64,000 bases of DNA from Lichenostomus cassidix (Eukaryota > Chordata > Aves > Passeriformes > Meliphagidae), in NCBI GenBank assembly GCA_008360975.2, contig CM039179.1:61852666-61916665 (forward strand), read 5' to 3'. Position 1 is the stretch's first letter. Each line of letters begins with the position of its first letter. A program made the position numbers and the translations under genes. Below are positions 13,359-22,585 of this stretch, one piece after another. The notes under the pieces were generated by a model, which had not been told where the DNA came from, searched no databases, and was given only the letters and a program-made list of their open reading frames with translations.

Positions 13359-14026
13359 TCAGTAGGCACCAGCAATACCACTGGCGAGTGTGGCCTTATA
13401 AGTCCTCCAGTTGTGGGAAAAACAATTAATTATGTTTTGTATCAAACTCAATAACCAGAAGCAGTGAATCTTATGGAAAGGAGTGGTCCCTATGTTTTTC
13501 TTGTACACAGCACTGTTATTAGCTATCACTACATTCATCATAGTAATGCCTACATCCAGACCAAAATGGAAAGCCTGTTTGTGTGGGATGTTTAATGCAA
13601 AAGTGTAACTTTTTGATTCACAACTTTCCTCTAATGCAGCCTTCATCCTTCTTAGGAGAAAGGCCAGATTATAAAGCAATTCTGTTATAGACAGAGTTGT
13701 GGGTAAATCTTCCAAAGTTTGAACTTTAAGTATCCAAGTCTGGGTTTTGATTAGCATTGTCATTATTGCTTTGAAATTTGAATTGAGAATCTGACAGCTT
13801 TTAAGAGCTTGGAGGCAAGCTATGGTCCCCTCTCTGGCTTCTGATCGACTGTAAACCATTTAACTTTGGCATTATGTTTTGTAGTTTGTGTGACTAATCT
13901 TCTGGAATTTATAGGGGAATTCTGCTTGACAGGGCCTTTAGAGACTGCCTTCTTTAGCCCTTTGTTGGGACCTTGCACGGTCAGGTTTTGATTTCCTACA
14001 GCACTGGTCTCCAAATTTTTTGTCAT
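13359..14026 (-). other. Unrecognised pair of overlapping minus-strand ORFs (166 and 68 codons)
   Basis: On the minus strand a 68-codon frame (14026 to 13820) runs into an overlapping 166-codon frame (13859 to 13359) in another phase. A single frameshift could join them into one reading frame of roughly 220 codons. The longer product is hydrophobic toward its C-terminus, with a stretch such as FWLLSLIQNIINCF, and contains LLYNLAFLLRRMKAALEES. I do not recognise a family. In AT-rich intron DNA a 166-codon frame is longer than most of its neighbours. It could be a decayed transposon or pseudogene frame, or chance. There is no CpG island, no recognisable promoter and no polyadenylation context that I could tie to it. 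The upstream end overlaps the hAT-like terminus at 13999. Confidence 0.25.
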
Positions 14027-14237
14027 GCACCACAGAAGAAAAGATGTTTTGAGTGTGCACCTCCAATATATGAAATCTTTTTAAGTATATGCTACTCTAC
14101 TAATATATGTATACTATAAAGCATACACCAAAAAAGAAAAAAAGATAAGATAGGGATGAAAGCCACTGTTTAAAAGGGCTTTTTTTGGTGACAAAAAATA
14201 TTTTCTTCTCACACCCCAAGAGTTTGACTTGTGCTAG
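13999..14237. mobile_element. Possible hAT (Charlie-like) DNA transposon fossil
   Basis: The left end, CAGCACTGGTCTCCAAATTT followed by TTTGTCATGCACC, resembles Charlie-type hAT termini, which start with CAGNGGT and run into CTCAAAC and T-rich, GCACC-like text. The right boundary near CACCCCAAGAGTTTGACTTG and GTGCTAG is a poor inverted counterpart. No clear 8-bp target duplication is visible. If real, it is a short, old, non-autonomous copy of about 240 bp. Confidence 0.3.
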
Positions 14238-14397
14238 CATTTGTTTACCCCTCTTTGGAGACTGCTGATCCACAGGATTTAGAATTTTGCAGTCTCTTAG
14301 GGCAACATATGCCAGTGCTACACCACTCTCACTGTCAAGATACCTTCTTTTTATCTTTATGGATAGACAGAATTTCCAGTGGTGCAGTGCATGTCCA

Positions 14398-14545
14398 CCA
14401 TAGAATCATAGAATGTGCTGTGTTGGAAGGGACCTGTCATGATCATGGAGTCCGACTCCTGGTGCTGCCCAGGACACTCCAGGAGTCACACCATGTGTCT
14501 GAGAGCATTGTCCAAACACTTGTACTTTTTCAGCACTTCCAGGAA
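14398..14545 (-). mobile_element. CR1 retrotransposon 3'-end fragment
   Basis: Beginning at TAGAATCATAGAATGTGCTG, the + strand reads as the reverse complement of a CR1 3' end, with TTGGAAGGGACCT, then ATCATGGAGTCCGACTCCTG, then AGTCACACCATGTGTCTGAG and TTGTCCAAACACTTGTAC. The element is therefore on the minus strand and 5'-truncated, as CR1 copies usually are. Confidence 0.9.
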
Positions 14546-17500
14546 AAGTTTGATTTAAGGCTCTAAACAAGCATCCTTCAGGTGGTGGTATCCAGATAGT
14601 AGATGACCTGTGGGTACTCCAGTGCTCCTTGCTTCTCTGTGTCTTTCATGGGCCAAAGCCCAGGAACAGTCTTTGCAGAATCTCATACTGGGAGGAGGAA
14701 GTGGCTGAGAAGAGCAAAAGTGAACATGGTGTTCCATATTCCACCTTACTCTCACTGAGTAGCAGGGAATAATTGCCTCCCTCAACCCACTGGCTGTACT
14801 TCCCTGCTAATACAGCCCCATATGCCTTTGTTACTACAGGACACGTGCTGCTGACTCATGTTGTTTTACCTCAGTGATCCAGCTGATTTAATGCTGATGT
14901 GTTTTTCAGAAACTATCCTTGAGATCAGCTGCTAGTCTCTTGGAGATGGAAATGCTGATCCATTGCATGTGCAGAGGAAATGCACTGAATGCACTGCCCA
15001 ATGATCTCAGCCTTATAACACTCCTTAACCCTTAATGAACAACTGACTGAGTAAAAAGCAGAGTTGTATTGCGCTTTACAACATGAGAGTAATGCCACTG
15101 AAACATTAAAGGACCGAATCTGAAGGCATTTAAGGATTGATTGAGTTAAATTGTCATTACGGTTCAGGAAGGCAAACTTGCTTACTTAACTATGGAGTGG
15201 AACACAGTTCTTGAGCTTTGAGATCATTCACCCTTTTGCCTTGTTAGTGCAATTCATTCTTAAAGGTTCCTCAGGCATAAGCCCTGGAGTCTAAACAAAT
15301 CACATCCAGTAAATTTAGATACCCTCACTTAGTTTCAGTTTTGACAGCCTTCAGAAAACTTGTTCAAGGTACTTTCAAATTCATGTGGTAATGGAGAAAA
15401 TTAATAGCAGTTCAGGTTGGGGTAGTGGACAATAGGTAGTTTGCAACCTCAGTCTTGTACAAAGCATTAACCTACAGAGTTTGGTTGTAATCTCAAGAGA
15501 CCTTGTACTTTCCTTGCATTGTAGAACAGATTCAGTGCAGATTCAGTATAGACTGAGTTTGCAGTCCTGAATTCGCTTTGAATGTTGCTACTGGTTCACT
15601 ATATGAAGTAGCAAGACAAGAAAGAAATAGCTGTTCATGCACCAGTTGTCGCTTTGCATGAAACAGTGTGGATTTCTAAATAACCAGGCATTTAACATGC
15701 CACCAGTAGCAAATTACTTGGCTGCTTCTGTGCTTGGCAACTGAGAATTACCTATCTATTCATCTCATGTGTCCTCTTCCTTGTCTGATCCCTTTTAATA
15801 TGTCCACAAGAATGGTGCAGTGAGTAGGCCTTAAATAAATCCTTTGGTTCATCCCACATGTTATTTTACCTCTTCTGAAGGCTGCTGCATCAAAGTTTTC
15901 AATGGTACAGGAAATCTGACAATAGGCTAGTGAATTGTTTGTAGTGGTTCTGCAGGCTGAACCTTACCTGTCATCCAAATGTAAGTTGTTTTTCTTGTGC
16001 CCTTTTCAAGATCTCATTAAGTCCTGAGTACATCCAGAAACTAGATGGAATTGGAGGACAGTTACATCACCTGGAGCAGTTTTATGAGGATTAAGGCTGA
16101 AACTATGGTATGCACATACTTTGCTTTCGGTATTTTCAATATGGAACAATATTTTCAAGAAGTTGTTGCTCACACTTTGAACACTTGGCAGCAATTTTAA
16201 GTCAGAAAATTGGAGAAAAAGCTTGTAAAGTTATTCCAGTAGAGATGATAGGCATTTGCAGCCAGAGGCAGGAAAAACATCCTCTGTGTTGCTAAGGGAG
16301 GTAGACCTGTTGATATAACTGATAAAGCCTTTTGGCAAACATGTCTTTGACTGTCCACTTTTATTATTCTATCCTTGTCAAAATCAACCCCACACAGGAT
16401 TGAGTTAATTCCTTTTAGTTTTAGAAAGAGTATCTTTACTTTCATACATTAAAACATTTTGCTATGCCTAACTTCTTAAGCTGTTCATGCCATTTTAGTT
16501 GAGTGAAATGACGCAGTCTCTTATCACTGTCATGGCTTGTCATTCCAGGCTTCCTTTTGACTTCCTTTTTTTTATTTTTTCTGAGAGCCAAGTTAAAAAC
16601 ATGTTCTGTAATGAGAAACCAAGAGCTGATACCTTCCCTTCCTATTGGAAACTTGCATGGCTCAACAACTCTTTATTTACTGTTAAAGTTTAAGGACTGT
16701 CTGTCCAGTTTTAATCTGTGTAATATCTGTTCTATTTTTCTATTGAAGACAAATGCTCTGTAATGCCAAATAAGATTTTAAGATTGTTTTTCCAGTCCAC
16801 TTATTAGTACCTTTTTCAGCAATATCCATCACCAGACGGTTTGCGTGAAGTTAATTGGACAAGGTTTTTTTCAATCAATCTAAATTGTATTTTAGTTCTT
16901 TACAAATAACATCTAGTGTTGACCATTTTTTATTTGCCCTCAGATTGTTGTTTGCTGACAGGACTAGATTGTCCCTTTTACAGCGCAGTATTTAAAGCAA
17001 AACTTCTAGTTTTCTTCCAGACCTCTGAGACTTTCCTAGGACCCCAGTTATTTGCATGTCATTTAAAAAGGTGTAGGTAGATGTCTTCAAGAAGTCTTGA
17101 ATGCAAGCTACTGGGATCTGCTGATTTAAAGGCTCTGTCTGCACATATTTGAGGTCCTTGCATTGAATGTAATATAATTTATTTCCAAAGTATGTTTATT
17201 GAGCACTTCTGCTTATCTTGATACCAACCTTTTGTCCATTTTGGCTGACTTCTTCTGCCACACATTCTCTCTTTTCAAATTTATATCTTTCTTTGTCCGC
17301 ATAGCAAAAAAACCCAGCACCTGCAACGGGTGAACATACCACGTCTTACTGTGTGACCATATTATTTGCACTGACTTGTACAGATTGCTGCCTCTCAACT
17401 ACTGATGGGGAAAAGGCTGTTGATGATCGTGTAGTATAGACCCACTTTAGTGTGAAGTTTAAACCTTTAGTCTTCAAGACTAGTTCAGTGACATTGCAGA

Positions 17501-17730
17501 GAAATCTAATATCGTATTGTCAAGAAAACTTTTTTCCCTGGATTGATTACACAGTCTGACAGGTAGAACTTTTGTTGTTGTTGTAGAGGGTGTCAGGAAT
17601 AACATTCTACATAGTACGTCCTGTCAGGGTTTATTGATGAGCAATGTGCTTTGTCTCCAGAATAAATCAAACACTTGGATCTAGACATGGAATTTAACTG
17701 TGTCCCAGTTAAGGCACTGAAGCCTGGGTG

Positions 17731-17758
17731 CCAAAGGTGGACTACCAAAGGTGGACTA
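17731..17758. repeat. 14-bp tandem duplication
   Basis: CCAAAGGTGGACTA is present twice without interruption (17731-17744 and 17745-17758), just upstream of a CR1 copy. Confidence 0.9.
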
Positions 17759-17844
17759 CCCACCTAAGCCCTCGGGTGCCTGTGGGAACCCAATTTTCGT
17801 ACAAATCAAATCATTAAACACCTGTGCAAAAGAATGGAAAGCTG

Positions 17845-18513
17845 TCTGGTGGAAGAGAACCTGGGGTTGCTGGTTGACAGTGGCTGAACGTGAGCCAGTG
17901 TGCCCAGGTGGCCAAGAAGGCCAATGACATCCTGGCTTGTATCAGTAACAGTGTGGCCAGCAGGACCAGGGCAGGGATTGTCCCCCTGTACATGTCACTG
18001 GTTAGGCCACACCTCGAGTGTTGTGTTCAGTTCTGGGCCCCTCACTACAAGGACACTGAGGTGCTGGAGTGAGTCCAGAGAAGGGAACAGAGCTGGGGAA
18101 GGGTCTGGAGCACAAGTCCTATGAGGAGCAGCTGAGGAGATGGAGTTGTTAAGCCTGAGGAAAAGGAGGCTCAGGGGGAACTGTATCACTCTCTACAATT
18201 GCCTGAAAGGAGGATGTAGCCAGGTGGGGATTGGCCTCTCCTCCCAGCTAACAAGTGATAGAACAAGAGGAAATGTCCTCAATTTGCACCAGGAGAAGTT
18301 TAGGTTGGATAGTAGGAGAAAAAGTTCTTCACCAAAAGGGTTGTTAAGCACTGGCACAAGCTACCCAGGGAAGTGTCTGAGTCACTGTCTCTAAAGGTAT
18401 TTTAAAAATATGTAGATGTGATGCTTAGGGGCATGATTTATTGCTGGATTAATGGTTTGACTTAATAATCTTAAAGAATTTTTCAACCTATATGATTTTA
18501 TGAATGAATGAAT
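17845..18513 (+). mobile_element. CR1 retrotransposon, ORF2 3' part plus 3' UTR
   Basis: This is a 5'-truncated CR1 copy in sense orientation. Its frame at 17890-18072 encodes the end of the reverse-transcriptase region, with VARPHLE-like text read here as [21 protein letters not shown] second, shifted frame continues with KRRLRGNCITLYNCLKGGCS and TSDRTRGN, motifs typical of the CR1 ORF2 C-terminus. Stops and a frameshift between the two frames show it is dead. The 3' end runs through TTAATAATCTTAAAG and TTTTTCAACCTATATGATTT, and terminates in a short ATGA repeat (about 18500-18513), where CR1 normally carries an 8-bp ATTCTATG-like repeat. All open frames here belong to the element, not to a host gene. 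Confidence 0.95.
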
Positions 18514-21133
18514 CTGAGACCAAATGTTAGGCATGTTGAGAGTTACTCCTGTCTTGGAAGGCCTGAACAGGTCATTATGATATTTGTATTTGAGTCGGTT
18601 TAGGTTATATTTAATTCTCACTGGTGCTCAATTTGATAGGCATACTTTGATTTGTGCCTAATAAATGGTGATAGCACTGAGTGCATCATAAGTTATGGAT
18701 TCAGTCAGAAGTGTGTGATTGTGAAAACAATTAGTGCTTTCTTATATGAGACACTAGTTATTAGCATGGTGGCTTGGGAGTAATGAGCTGCATTCACCTT
18801 AAACCTGGGGCAATTCCAGCCAGCTTAGTTCAGGAGTGTGTTGCTTTATTGCTTGGAGTATTGGAATTACCTTTCTCTCTGTGACCCTTTAAATAGCACA
18901 AAATATTTGGAGCTGTAAGACCAAGAAATGGGACAACATCAAGCCTTGTTGTAGCTGTTGTGAGAGGAGGGATGCCTTGATTGTAAACCTCTGCTTCCAG
19001 GCTGTGCATTGATACCACTTAAAACAGTCGTTGGATAATATCCTGGGAAGCTTACCATCAAACTTGCTGGCTTGAAAGATGATCCGAGTAACTTTCATCA
19101 GCCCTCTGCCCGCCTTCAGAAGTGGTGGGGACTGACTGTAGCCTGGCAGATTTGTTTGATGATGAGGACAGCTTTTAAAGTAAGGTAGGAATAAAAACCT
19201 CTGTCGTCATTGTTTGAGAGACTAATTAATCAGGCTAAGCAGGTATAAATTACTTGGCATGGGTGCTGATGAATTCTTAAGTAATCACAGATAGGTTTCA
19301 GTGTTTTAACTAGAGAGATTCTTCTTTCTCCCCAACTTAAATCTTTGCAGGTTATATCCTGAAGGGAAATGAATAACCTAAAATAGTGTTAGAATGCTTT
19401 TTTACGAAGTTCTGAGTTTTAAAGTAGGACAACCTTCAGTATGGGAATGGTTAAGCTGTCTTGTATATGTATAGCTGTACAAGAGGCCTACAGCACTTTG
19501 TTAATGCATGGATCCTCTTGTACTGAGCACTGTACCACAGATTTCAACCCACAGCACAGCTGCAACATCTGCCTTAGAGGGGCGAGCAAGTAAAAGCAGT
19601 CCAGTGGGTGAGATGGAGTTTTAGAGGATGCCTTTGAGTAGTAAGCTGTAACAGTTAAACAAGTATCTCTAGAGCTAGACACTGAAGTCAGTGTCATTAC
19701 ACTGACCTTATCACTTCTTCAGTTTATCAGGTACTTTTCCATTTGAAGTTAATACTGTACCTAGTAAATATCTCTGTTTATAAGCAGACAGTACATGTGC
19801 ACTGGAAGTTTGGAAGTCTTTGTAGGGAGTTTCATTGGTCAGATGATACCAAGGCAAAACTTGTAAAAGCCTATAACACTACTGGCTGTCAGTAGTGTAA
19901 CTTCAAAATTGTATTTACTTTTTTTTTACCACGCTTCTGTAAGTACTGGCTAAGAGAGGCAGAGAGGCAATTCTGCTTTAGAAATACTGTACAAGCTTCT
20001 TCTCAGCCTAATCTTTATGTCTGTGTTTGATGCAAAGCACTGTTTTCAGATGTAAAACGTGATTAACTTGTGGGAATTCTGAATGTGCCATTCACCCATA
20101 GTGAATTCTTTCCATCTGTCTTTCTATTTTGTTAAGAAATATCAATTTCTCAATTCTTGTTGATCTAATTCTTCTTTTATTTCAAAAGCTAAGTGTACTA
20201 GGTCTAGCTGAGATTGAGTTAAGACCAGTACAGTACACCACTGTAATTTAGTGTTTTGGGGTTTTTTTTTTTAACAAAACTAAATGCAATTTCAAAAGCA
20301 GCTTATTAGACTTGCAATACTTATTTTTAGCATGGAAAAATGTTAATCTTCAGCTTTTCTGGTCTTAATTCTTCCATCCAGTCTTCATATAGCACTAAGA
20401 TGTAAAATATCAGAAAACATGTTACTTGTGACTTTTTAATGTAATTGAAAGGAATGCTCCTCTAAATCCTGCTTTCTGTTACATTGTTATGTGATATTCC
20501 TCAGAGCTGAAGTGTATCACTGCTTTTAGGGGTCTCTTGCCTCTGTGGGTTTTTTTTTCTTGTTATCAGGTTTCTTGTAACTTTACAATGTGGGCTAACA
20601 AGGTCTTTTTCTGTAGTATGGTTATGAAGATTATAACTGTCTGTGTGGGTATTCCTTTCCTCCCCAAGTTTTAGCTTCTGATTTAAAGGGCCACTGATTT
20701 AAAATTTATCAAAGTGACATAGCTTTATTTCTGGGTCTAGTAAGTTTTAAAACAAAGAAATGTCAGACTGTGCAGAAGATTTTTATTATTATTAATTATT
20801 AATTTGTGCCTCACTTGGACATTTCCTAGTAACTAGTTGTTCCTAACGTGAGTATTTATTCATTGTAATTTTAGGAAAAGTGGGTTGATTATTAAAAAAG
20901 GAAAAAAGCAAGCATCTCTATTAGTAGGTCTTGGTTTTTTACCAATTTCATATAAACGAGAACACTGTGAATGTAGGTTCTAAGGCAACTGCTTTTTTCT
21001 TTTCTTTTTTTTTTTCCCTCAGTAGGCATTTTGTCAGCAGTGCCAGTCAGATGAAACCTTGGTTTGTTATCAAAGTTAAAAGATTCGGGTTTGTTAGCTC
21101 CGGGATGGTGATGTATCTTCTCCTGAGATTCAG

Positions 21134-21146
21134 CCGCTAGAGGGGG
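21134..21146 (+). promoter_or_regulatory. CTCF-like site 220 bp upstream of exon 2
   Basis: CCGCTAGAGGGGG matches the CTCF core CCASYAGRGGGCR at all but about two positions (G for A at the third base and G for C near the end). It is an isolated GC-rich patch in AT-rich intron DNA. CTCF bound next to an exon can affect exon inclusion, but that is inference here. Confidence 0.4.
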
Positions 21147-21391
21147 TGTAAACCACCCTCTGTATTTAAGTAAAGGCTTGTCGTAGCTGACAAAACGCAT
21201 CTTCAGGCTTGTGTGATTGCTGGGTTGTTGTGGAAACGTACTTTCTTAAGGTGTCTAATTTCATAATCTTCTTTTGTGGTTGTAATTTCTAAAGTGAGGC
21301 AGGTTTTAGTAATTATTCAGAAATATTTATATAGTTTAACCATCTGAGTAACTTTTCTTTGCAGGTGATCTTGTGAATTAGTGTACCATCA

Positions 21392-21493
21392 ATGATGGCA
21401 GAACATCCTCCGTTACTGGATACCACTTCAATTATAAGTAGCGAAATCCCTCTTCTGACTTCCCCTATTGTTAGCGGGGATGGAGCACAACAG
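21392..21493 (+). CDS. FNDC3A: FNDC3A coding exon 2: N-terminus of the long isoform
   Basis: The exon spans 21365-21493, between the acceptor TTTCTTTGCAG and the donor CAG|GTAAGG. It encodes 34 residues opening MMAEHPPLLDTT and ending IVSGDGAQQ, in phase 0 at the donor. Human FNDC3A as I recall it starts MAEHPPLLDTT and has a similar Ser/Leu-rich stretch before a GTQQ ending, so identity is secure. An in-frame TGA at 21374-21376 marks the start region. Two tandem ATGs occur. The first (21392) has T at -3 and is weak. The second (21395) has A at -3 and G at +4 and matches the mammalian start, so it may be used for most translation. The exon joins exon 3 without a split codon. Its segment is absent from transcripts of the internal promoter. 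No signal peptide is visible, which fits a tail-anchored type of protein. Confidence 0.95.
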
Positions 21494-22224
21494 GTAAGGA
21501 AACTTCAGTCGTTTTTTTCCTTCCAACTGCATCGCTGACATGTTGATATTCTAAAAGACAGTAATCCTTCATCTGGAATATAGTTTCACAGCTTTGGGCA
21601 TACACATGTGTTAGAGATTGAGGTGAAGGCAGAACTGGTGCAGAGATGAGATTTGTAAGAAGTATGAAGCAGAAAACCTGTGTTGTGAAAGAACTTCTAC
21701 ATGGAAGAATGGGATCAAACAGCTGCCAAGTTGTCAAGCCGTGATTGTGTCTTAGTTTAGAAGTGAAATATTTATGTAACCATGTGTTCTTATTAAGAGG
21801 AATAAACCTTTCCCTACAGTAGAACATAGTAGCTGAGGCACAACATGTGCTAATAATTGGGATCTCCAGATTGATACTTGCTTACAACTGGGTGGCTTGA
21901 ATGGTGGGACTTGCTATTGTATGTTAGTGTCTGCCTGGACACTTCTTGAATTTATATTTCTGGATGCAGTGCAACTATCAAGCGCTCCACTCAGCTTTAT
22001 GTTATTTGTTCATGACGTGCTTTGTCCCATCACCCAGGTCTTTAAAGAAGATTGTAGGCATTGTCTGCCCCAGTGTCAGCCACTGCAGTAGGTGACCAGT
22101 GGATAGCCTCCTGCTAGACTTTGCACTGCTGATCACAGCATTTCAAGACTGGCAACTTGGTCCAGTTTTCAGTTTACCTCAGTGCCTATGCTCAGTCTGC
22201 ACTTCATCAGTTTGTGTTACTCAA

Positions 22225-22585
22225 AAGAGTGTCAAAAGCCTTGCTAAAATCATGGTAAACATCAGCTATGCTCTCCCCTCATTCACCAAGCTGGTAATTT
22301 CATGGTAGATTGCCATCCAGGTTTGTCTGGCATGATTTATGCTTTGTGAATCCATATGGACTGCCCCAAATCACCTTTTTATCTTTAATGCATTTGGAAA
22401 TGGCTTCTAGGAAGCTTTGTTCACTCATCTTCCCAGAGCTGAAGATGATGTTGACCAGCTTCTAGCTCCCTTGATCCTCCTCCTTGCCTTTTTTTTTACA
22501 ATTGTACTGACATTTGCTTTCTTCTAGTCTTTGGGAACTTCCCCTGTTCACCATGACCTTTCAAATGTAGTTGAGACTGAATTAC
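22225..22585 (-). mobile_element. CR1 ORF2 reverse-transcriptase remnant
   Basis: Read on the minus strand, this block follows the order of the CR1 ORF2 fingers/palm region: near 22580 the 'MTFQ..TGEVP..W' area, then the 'ANVT..FKKGKKEDPGNYRPVSL' area (22440-22530), then 'K..GFTKGKSC.TNL' near 22330, and 'GRAVD..Y.DFSKAFDT' near 22240. It is heavily decayed, with stops and indels. It may extend further left to about 21960, with weaker similarity. The open frames at 21897-22308 lie in or beside it and are not host genes. Confidence 0.75.

Larger units (their letters stand above)
2821..21364 (+). other. FNDC3A: FNDC3A intron 1 (about 18.5 kb)
   Basis: The intron runs from the candidate donor GTGAGT at 2821 to the acceptor TTTCTTTGCAG ending at 21364. 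It begins within the CpG island and soon becomes AT-rich. Entries placed within it are a GTT microsatellite, a hAT-like fossil, two CR1 fragments, an unrecognised minus-strand ORF, a 14-bp tandem repeat and a CTCF-like site. The long remainders (3240-13350, 14550-17730 and 18515-21130) hold only short chance open frames and scattered homopolymer runs. I see no second gene, no tRNA and no recognisable repeat there. Confidence 0.75.

Noticed and set aside
20990..21180. Strong polypyrimidine tract and CAG acceptor (ending 21022) upstream of exon 2
   Set aside because: No convincing donor or coding content follows. It is kept out as an exon, though an extra 5' UTR exon cannot be excluded.
21897..22308. 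Two plus-strand ORFs shortly after exon 2
   Set aside because: They lie in or beside an antisense CR1 reverse-transcriptase remnant and are not host coding sequence.
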